NCBI GenBank assembly: GCA_963668605.1
Contig: OY764903.1
Coordinates: 5,394,001-5,458,000 of the forward strand
Source of the DNA: G963668605 sp963668605
Lineage (GTDB): Bacteria; Acidobacteriota; Terriglobia; Bryobacterales; Bryobacteraceae
Direction of reading: 5' to 3'
DNA: 64,000 bases
Below the pieces are notes generated by a model. It saw only the letters and a program-made list of their open reading frames with translations. It was not told the DNA's origin and searched no databases. Of the stretch, positions 59,191 through 64,000 are shown piece by piece. How positions within the stretch are numbered: position 1 is the stretch's first letter; the number at the start of each line of letters is the position of its first letter. The translations under genes and the position numbers were made by a program.

Positions 59191-61272
59191 TCAGCCTAAG
59201 ACTCCCAGTGACCGGACCCTGAGTCCGGGTGGGACTTCGTTGTGGGACAGCACGGCGAATTCCGGGAGGCTCGCCTCGACCATCTGCCGCACGAAGTTCC
59301 GGCAGCCCGAGGAAGTTACGGCAACCGCGGGTGACCGGGGGCTCTCCATCTGTTGCGTGAGACGCCGAAGTGAGTCACTCACCTGTTCCGGGGCGAGCGA
59401 GAGAACACTGTTGTGTTCGCCGTGCTCGACGGCGCGCTCGATCGCCTGTTCGATATCCGAGGCAATAAAGTAAACCGTCAGTTCCCCGTTTCTGTCCAGG
59501 TAGGGTTGAACCACTGTGCGCCGGATGGACTGACGCACGTACTCGGTCAGCAGGACCGGATTGCGGGTCATGATGGCAGCATCACCGAGAGCCTCCAGGA
59601 TGGCTGAGCCGTCCCGCACAGAGACACTTTCACGCAGTAGATTTTGAATCACACGTTGCACAATGGAAAGTGGAAGCAGTTTCGGGACCAGATCCTCGAC
59701 CGCCTTCGGATTCTCGATCGCGACGCGGTCGCAGAGCACTTTCGCCTCCTGCCTGCTGAATAATTCGTGCGCGTGTCTGCGCAAAACAGAGGAGAGATGA
59801 GTGCCCATCACAGTGAGGGGATCGACCACCGTGTATCCCAGCGCTCGCGCCTCGTCCACGCCCTGTGCCGGCACCCAATATGCAGAAAGCCCGAAAGCCG
59901 GATCTTGCGTGGCTATCGCATTGGGAAGCGGCGAATTCTTCTCCGAAGGTATTGCAAGTTGAGTGTTTTCAGGAAGTTCGTAGCGGGAGACTTCAACGCC
60001 TTTGAGTAGAATTGTATATTCGCCGGAGCGCAACGACACGTTGTCGTTCACCTTGACGGATGGGAAGATGAAACCGACCTGGCTGGCCAGTTGACGCCGT
60101 ATGGCGGCGATCTTCTCAAGCAGCGGCGCCGAGCTGCCTCCTTCGGCCAGACTCACAAGTCCCAGCCCCAATTCAATCGTCGCCGGTTCTACCCGCAGCA
60201 GAGGCTCAAGCGCCTCACGGATGGGCTTCTGTGCAGTCCCAGACGTCGAGACCTCGACGGCAGCGTTGGATTTCCGACGCATTTTCCAGCCCATGGTTCC
60301 CAGCCCAGCCCCCATGACGAGAAACGGAATCGTGGGCAATCCGGGGAGAGCGGCCAGGAGCACCAGAATGCCACTCGACAGCAAGAGCGGCTCCGCGGCT
60401 CCGAAGATCTGCCGCTTAAGGACTACGCCGACCCGCTCGTCCCCGTTTCCGCGAGTGACGATCAAGCCGCCCGATACCGAAATCATTAAGGCCGGTATCA
60501 CCGTAACCAGCCCGTCTCCGATGGTGAGAACCGTGTATGTCTGGATGGCGCGGGACAATTCCATTCCATGCTGGAGAACCCCGATGAGAAAGCCCGCGAT
60601 AATGTTAATCGCCGTGATCAGGATGCTCGCGACGGCGTCCCGTTGAGTAAAGCGCGACGCGCCATCCATGGCGCCATAAAACTCGGCCTCTCGCGAGAGG
60701 TTCTGGCGTCGTTTTCTCGCTTCTATATCGTCAATCAGCCCCGCATTCAGGTCCGCGTCGATCGACATCTGTTTGCCCGGCAAGGCATCTAACGTGAAAC
60801 GCGCCGAAACCTCCGAGATGCGCACGGCGCCGTGGTTGATCACCACGTATTGAATGGCAATCAGCACGCAAAAGATCACGGTCCCGATCACGTAGTTTCC
60901 ACCCACGACGAAGTTGCCGAAGGCTTCAATCACATGTCCAGCGGCGGAGGTGCCCGAGTTTCCATTGAGCAGAATCAGACGCGAGGAAGAGACATTCAGC
61001 GCCAGCCGGAAGACAGTTAGCAGCAGGAGCGTCGTCGGGAAGCTGCTGAATTCGACGGGGCACTTCAGGTACATCGCAACCATCATCACGATGACTGACA
61101 GCATGATGTCGAAAACAATCAGCAGATCGAGGATAAAAGATGGCAGCGGTACGATGAGAGCCAAAACGATTCCGAGAACGCCGAGCGGAACTGCCAGTTC
61201 GCCGAGATCGGACCAGGTAAAACCTAACCCCGGCCGGTTGGATGCAATGGGAAGTGCCTTAGATGTCGCCAT
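59191..61272 (-). CDS. flhA: Flagellar export gate protein FlhA
   Basis: This 693-residue export-gate protein has about eight membrane segments in residues 25-325, including the FHIPEP-type block ISEVSARFTLDALPGKQMSI and DADLNAGLIDD. The cytoplasmic ring domain follows from about 350 and ends in residues that dock export chaperones. The partner gate genes fliP, fliQ, fliR and flhB are not in the window. flhF starts one base after its stop. Confidence 0.96.
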   Translation of the reverse strand: MATSKALPIASNRPGLGFTWSDLGELAVPLGVLGIVLALIVPLPSFILDLLIVFDIMLSVIVMMVAMYLKCPVEFSSFPTTLLLLTVFRLALNVSSSRLILLNGNSGTSAAGHVIEAFGNFVVGGNYVIGTVIFCVLIAIQYVVINHGAVRISEVSARFTLDALPGKQMSIDADLNAGLIDDIEARKRRQNLSREAEFYGAMDGASRFTQRDAVASILITAINIIAGFLIGVLQHGMELSRAIQTYTVLTIGDGLVTVIPALMISVSGGLIVTRGNGDERVGVVLKRQIFGAAEPLLLSSGILVLLAALPGLPTIPFLVMGAGLGTMGWKMRRKSNAAVEVSTSGTAQKPIREALEPLLRVEPATIELGLGLVSLAEGGSSAPLLEKIAAIRRQLASQVGFIFPSVKVNDNVSLRSGEYTILLKGVEVSRYELPENTQLAIPSEKNSPLPNAIATQDPAFGLSAYWVPAQGVDEARALGYTVVDPLTVMGTHLSSVLRRHAHELFSRQEAKVLCDRVAIENPKAVEDLVPKLLPLSIVQRVIQNLLRESVSVRDGSAILEALGDAAIMTRNPVLLTEYVRQSIRRTVVQPYLDRNGELTVYFIASDIEQAIERAVEHGEHNSVLSLAPEQVSDSLRRLTQQMESPRSPAVAVTSSGCRNFVRQMVEASLPEFAVLSHNEVPPGLRVRSLGVLG

Positions 61273-61296
61273 AGTGGTCAGCCGCGGATTCAGGCG

Positions 61297-62661
61297 TTAG
61301 CAAGCGCACGCGCCGAGCACCTTCATCTTGGAGATGAGAGTGGTTCGCTTCATACCGAGCATCTCTGCCGCCCGAGCCTTGTTTCCGCCAACCTTGCGGA
61401 TGGCTTGATCGAGGAGCATCCGCTCGATGCGCTGAATCGTTTCCTCAAATTGGATCCCCGAGCCGGGCATCTCGAATTCCGGTTCGTTCTCTGCGCGCAG
61501 AGGGGCAGCTTCGGAGAGTTGGAAGTCGCACGGCAGGAGCCGGTTACGGGTTCCGCTCAGCGCGACCGACGCTTCTACCGCATGTTCGAGTTGCCGTACG
61601 TTGCCTGGCCAATCATATTCAATGAGCTTCTGAACCGCCTGCCGGGAGACTTCCTTAGGGGGAAGCTCCTCGAACTTGCAGATCTTTTCCACAAAATGCT
61701 CTATAAGGGCAGGAATATCTTCTTTTCTCTCACGCAGCGAGGGAACCCTGATGGGAACCACCTCGAGACGGTAGTAGAGATCTCCCCGGAAACGGTTCTC
61801 TGCGACCGCGGCCTCCAGATCGATGTTGGACGCGGCGATGAGCCGGCAATTCGTCTTGATGATCTCAGAACTCCCGATGCGCTGGATCTCCCGTTCCTGA
61901 AGCGCACGGAGGACTTTTGCCTGTAAATCCAAGGGCATCTCCCCGATTTCGTCGAGGAACAGCGTGGATCCTTGGGCCGCCTCAAAACGGCCTATCCTCG
62001 CGTTCAAGGCTCCAGTAAAAGCGCCCTTGGTGTGGCCGAACAGTTCGGCTTCCAACAGATTCTCGGGCAAGGCGGCGCAATTTACGGGAACCATTTCCGA
62101 ATTGGCGCGCGGGCTGGCGGCATGAAGCGCCCTGGCAACAAGTTCCTTCCCTGTGCCCGTCTCCCCGGAGATCAGTACGGTAGAGCGGCGGGGTCCGGCG
62201 ACCCGGATCAGTTCGCACAACTCACGCATGGGCCGGCTGTTTCCCACAAGGGCTTTGCGCCAGGGCTCGTCGCCGTCGCTCAGACCCTCGCACTCGCGGG
62301 TGCTCGCGATGGCGGCCCGGACAACTTGGGCGAGTTGCGGCATATGCACCTCACCGCAAAGGCACTCGAGGGCTCCCATCGCCTTAAGATGTGCGGTTTC
62401 CGAGTATTCCCTACTGGGATGCACGCAGACAATCGGCGTCGAGCCGGAGATCGCTCTCAGGTCCGTCACCAATTCGGTAGGAGACCAATCGGCTACCGGG
62501 AACTCGACCAATAGCGCATCGAACACGCGTGTTCGGAGCACCTGGAAGGCATCCCAAGGAGTATCTACTGCTTCAACATTGCAGCCCAGGTGTTTGCCGA
62601 GAAGCGCGGCCGGTATCGCGGACGATTCCGGGTGAGTAACGCTTAGTAGCGACGGTGTCAT
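61297..62661 (-). CDS. Sigma-54-dependent flagellar activator with degenerate receiver
   Basis: This 454-residue enhancer-binding protein is likely of the FleQ/FlrC/FlbD-regulator type. N-terminal receiver-like domain (1-120), AAA+ domain with Walker A GETGTGKE (near 170) and the sigma-54 contact loop GAFTGA (near 213-219), Fis-type helix-turn-helix at the end (NKARAAEMLGMKRTTLISKM). In the receiver the phospho-acceptor position is Glu53 (DALLVEFP) instead of Asp, and the acidic pair near the N-terminus is missing, so phosphorylation is unlikely. It heads the flhA-flhF-fliA operon. Confidence 0.93.
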   Translation of the reverse strand: MTPSLLSVTHPESSAIPAALLGKHLGCNVEAVDTPWDAFQVLRTRVFDALLVEFPVADWSPTELVTDLRAISGSTPIVCVHPSREYSETAHLKAMGALECLCGEVHMPQLAQVVRAAIASTRECEGLSDGDEPWRKALVGNSRPMRELCELIRVAGPRRSTVLISGETGTGKELVARALHAASPRANSEMVPVNCAALPENLLEAELFGHTKGAFTGALNARIGRFEAAQGSTLFLDEIGEMPLDLQAKVLRALQEREIQRIGSSEIIKTNCRLIAASNIDLEAAVAENRFRGDLYYRLEVVPIRVPSLRERKEDIPALIEHFVEKICKFEELPPKEVSRQAVQKLIEYDWPGNVRQLEHAVEASVALSGTRNRLLPCDFQLSEAAPLRAENEPEFEMPGSGIQFEETIQRIERMLLDQAIRKVGGNKARAAEMLGMKRTTLISKMKVLGACAC

Positions 62662-62701
62662 AGTGCACTCTCCAATACGAAAACTAACGGCATAGAACTA
62701 T

Positions 62702-62783
62702 CCAGTACTATCGGGCTACTACCATCTAAACTTTAAGGTGTATTCCTCAAAATTTTCCTATCCGACCCCAGGTAGTACTGGGG
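62702..62783. repeat. Inverted half-site cluster around the activator promoter
   Basis: CCAGTACTA (62702-62710) is matched by TAGTACTGG (62773-62781), and TACTACC (62717-62723) by GGTAGTA (62771-62777). The right-hand cluster also forms CCCCAG-N6-CTGGGG (62766-62783). The half-sites bracket the candidate FliA promoter and resemble operator sites. Confidence 0.45.
62708..62735 (-). promoter_or_regulatory. Sigma-28 (FliA) promoter of the activator-flhA-fliA operon
   Basis: On the minus strand a perfect TAAAGTTT (62735-62728) is followed after 12 bases by CCCGATAG (62715-62708), six of eight matches to GCCGATAA. The start would be about 62700, giving a leader of about 40 bases with TTGGAGAG before the ATG at 62661. 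Confidence 0.5.
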
Positions 62784-62967
62784 TAGCTAAATGCATTACA
62801 TTGTGTGACTTTGATATGCGTGTCACGCTCCCAAAACACCATTCGCAACCACCCGTTCTCGGGAGCCCTCGTAATCGGTAGAAGCCTCCGGTGCGACCCG
62901 TGTTCTTCGCTCGCGATTTTCTTGCTTCCCGGCTCAAATCCGACCCGGAATCTTCGAGATAGTTAGT

Positions 62968-63456
62968 GTGCAGAGAATTTCCAGAATCGAACCGTTGCGA
63001 ACCTATGTGGAGGATTCGGTATTGACCGCTTCCCCGACCGAGCTCGTCCGCATGCTGTACCGGATCGCGCTCGCTGCGATTGGCGAGGCTGAGCGGCAGT
63101 TGGCGAGTGCAGACACCATGGCTCGGGGAAAATCCGTTTCCAAGGCGTTTGCAGCGGTCGAGGAGCTGAATAACGCCCTCGATATCGAAAAGGGCGGTGA
63201 GACTGCGGTCCGGCTGAGGGAGTTGTACCGATACATCCAAAACAGGCTCTTGGCGGCGCACGTAAACCAGTCCGCAGAGATCTTTCAGGAAGCACGGAAT
63301 CTGTTGATGGTGTTGTCTGAGAGCGTGCGTGAGAGTGTGCCGCAAGCTGACTCTTCCGCCAGCTCGATCCCAAGATCCAGCGCAGCCGAAGGGGCTCGAC
63401 CGAAGCCAATGGCTACAGGTCACTCGCGTGTCTTGGCGGCTTTTTCCGCCGACTGA
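62968..63456 (+). CDS. fliS: Flagellin export chaperone FliS (right copy)
   Basis: This 162-residue FliS paralogue starts at a GTG codon; no ATG lies near enough to preserve the family N-terminus. Core: LRTYVEDSVLTASPTELVRM followed by LYRIALAAIGEAERQL, and RLRELYRYIQNRLLAAHVNQ. The last 40 residues are Ser/Pro-rich and poorly conserved. It differs strongly from the left FliS (4683-5138), yet converges on a flgJ gene with a 37-base overlap in just the same way. Confidence 0.85.
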   Translation: MQRISRIEPLRTYVEDSVLTASPTELVRMLYRIALAAIGEAERQLASADTMARGKSVSKAFAAVEELNNALDIEKGGETAVRLRELYRYIQNRLLAAHVNQSAEIFQEARNLLMVLSESVRESVPQADSSASSIPRSSAAEGARPKPMATGHSRVLAAFSAD

Positions 63457-63734
63457 AGACCATCCATGACAAGCCGGGCCAAGCCGAGCCCGCCTTGGGC
63501 GGCCATGGATTGGGCAAATTGCTGCTCCGCCATATCCGAGGCGATGCCGGCTGCGCCACTATCGCCGGATCCCATCCAGCCGCCGCCGCTCTCGCGAACG
63601 GTCCGCAGCATCTGGCCGATGAGAAGCGCTTCGAACTGAGTTGCGGATTCACGGATCTTTTGAGGATCGTCGCGTTTCGTCGGAGCGCCCGCCCCCGGAT
63701 CTGAGAGGGCCGCTACGTTTGATGTGATCTCCAT
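63420..63734 (-). CDS. flgJ: Rod-binding protein FlgJ (right copy)
   Basis: This 104-residue paralogue of the left FlgJ has ATQFEALLIGQMLRTVRESG and SDMAEQQFAQSMAAQGGLGL-ARLVMDG. Like the left copy it lacks a hydrolase domain. It follows flgI by 21 bases and its 3' end overlaps the convergent fliS. The two FlgJ copies share the core exactly at ATQFEALLIGQML but differ in both tails. Confidence 0.88.
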   Translation of the reverse strand: MEITSNVAALSDPGAGAPTKRDDPQKIRESATQFEALLIGQMLRTVRESGGGWMGSGDSGAAGIASDMAEQQFAQSMAAQGGLGLARLVMDGLQSAEKAAKTRE

Positions 63735-63755
63735 GACGATTCTGTTCCTTTTCCG

Positions 63756-64000
63756 CTAGATCACCTGGAGTTCGGCTTCCAGGGCGCCCGCGCTTTGCAG
63801 CGACTGCAAGATTGCGATGATGTCTCGAGCGGTCGATCCGATCGACATGAGACCATGCACTAGATCATCTACGGTAGCGCCGTTCTTCAGGGTCAGTTCC
63901 CGGGCCTTGTCTTCTCGCACAGACACTCCGACCTGGGGAACAACCTCAGTCGTCGCACCCTTGGAAAAAGGCGCGGGTTGCGACACCTCCAACGTCGTCT
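63756..64000 (-). CDS. flgI: Flagellar P-ring protein FlgI (right copy, partial)
   Basis: Only the C-terminal 80 or so residues lie inside the window; the gene continues past base 64000. EVVPQVGVSVREDKARELTL, KNGATVDDLVHGLMSIGSTA and RDIIAILQSLQSAGALEAEL align block by block with the left FlgI C-terminus, with many substitutions. This is evidence for a second set of basal-body ring genes. Confidence 0.9.
   Translation of the reverse strand, partial: TTLEVSQPAPFSKGATTEVVPQVGVSVREDKARELTLKNGATVDDLVHGLMSIGSTARDIIAILQSLQSAGALEAELQVI

Larger units (their letters stand above)
62662..62967. other. 306-base divergent region between the activator gene and fliS2
   Basis: This region holds the FliA-type promoter of the activator operon and repeated CCAGTACTA/TACTACC half-sites on both strands. 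No gene is evident. No clear promoter for the rightward fliS copy was found. Confidence 0.6.

Overview
This GC-rich bacterial window is dominated by a large flagellar gene island that encloses a block of ordinary housekeeping and envelope genes. Hopanoid side-chain genes, a hydrophilic-loop DUF4010 transporter, NIPSNAP, Cys-type sulfatase and YncE-phosphoesterase proteins, a sigma-54/sigma-28 flagellar circuit and FlgH/FlgI outer rings together suggest a diderm soil bacterium. My best guess is Acidobacteriota of the Solibacter/Bryobacter type. That placement is inferred from gene content, not from a marker-gene tree.

Layout: (1) 1-5.5 kb: flgF-flgG-flgA-flgH-flgI-flgJ on +, then fliS and flaG on -. 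(2) 5.6-8.1 kb: a decayed boundary (a Cys-nucleophile acylase gene with an in-frame stop, then a 19-codon fragment) and a hypothetical protein. (3) 8.1-12.8 kb: a galactofuranose-type glycan set made of a UDP-galactopyranose mutase of eukaryotic type, a GT4 glycosyltransferase and a GINT1-like beta-propeller protein. (4) 12.8-24.2 kb: bicupin, sulfatase, NIPSNAP, DUF4010, HtpX, Hsp20, NAD synthase, phosphoesterase and SYLF proteins. (5) 24.3-34.4 kb: a compact minus-strand operon rimP-nusA-infB-ylxP-rbfA-apbE-hemE-hemH-hemG, whose last steps are joined by 4-base ATGA overlaps. (6) 34.4-39.7 kb: hpnJ, two half-size EamA/SMR transporters and hpnI, then a LolA-like exported protein, secG and tRNA-Leu(GAG). 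(7) 39.7-53.5 kb: an IS701-type transposase remnant, fliC-fliD-FliT-like-glycosyltransferase, flgB-flgC-fliE-F-G-H-I-J, flbD-motA-motB on - and fliM on +. (8) 53.1-62.7 kb: one long minus-strand operon running from a sigma-54 activator through flhA-flhF-fliA-fliN-(SwrB-like)-flgM-flgN-flgK-flgL. (9) 62.9-64 kb: a second fliS, flgJ and flgI, arranged as an inverted copy of the left end.

How it works together: -24/-12 (GG-N10-GC) sites lie before flgF, fliS, fliD and flgB. FliA-type sites (TAAAGTTT-like, then a CCGATA-like box) lie before fliC, flaG, probably flbD-motAB, and before the operon that itself carries the sigma-54 activator, fliA and flgM. This implies a feedback-wired hierarchy. The export-gate genes fliPQR/flhB, hook genes flgD/flgE, fliK and all chemotaxis genes are absent from the window. 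The most unusual features are the inverted flgI-flgJ-fliS duplication, the non-phosphorylatable-looking receiver of the activator, a FliM without an obvious CheY-binding N-terminus, the eukaryote-type Glf, a four-hairpin array beside hsp20, and a terminator-like hairpin immediately in front of rimP.
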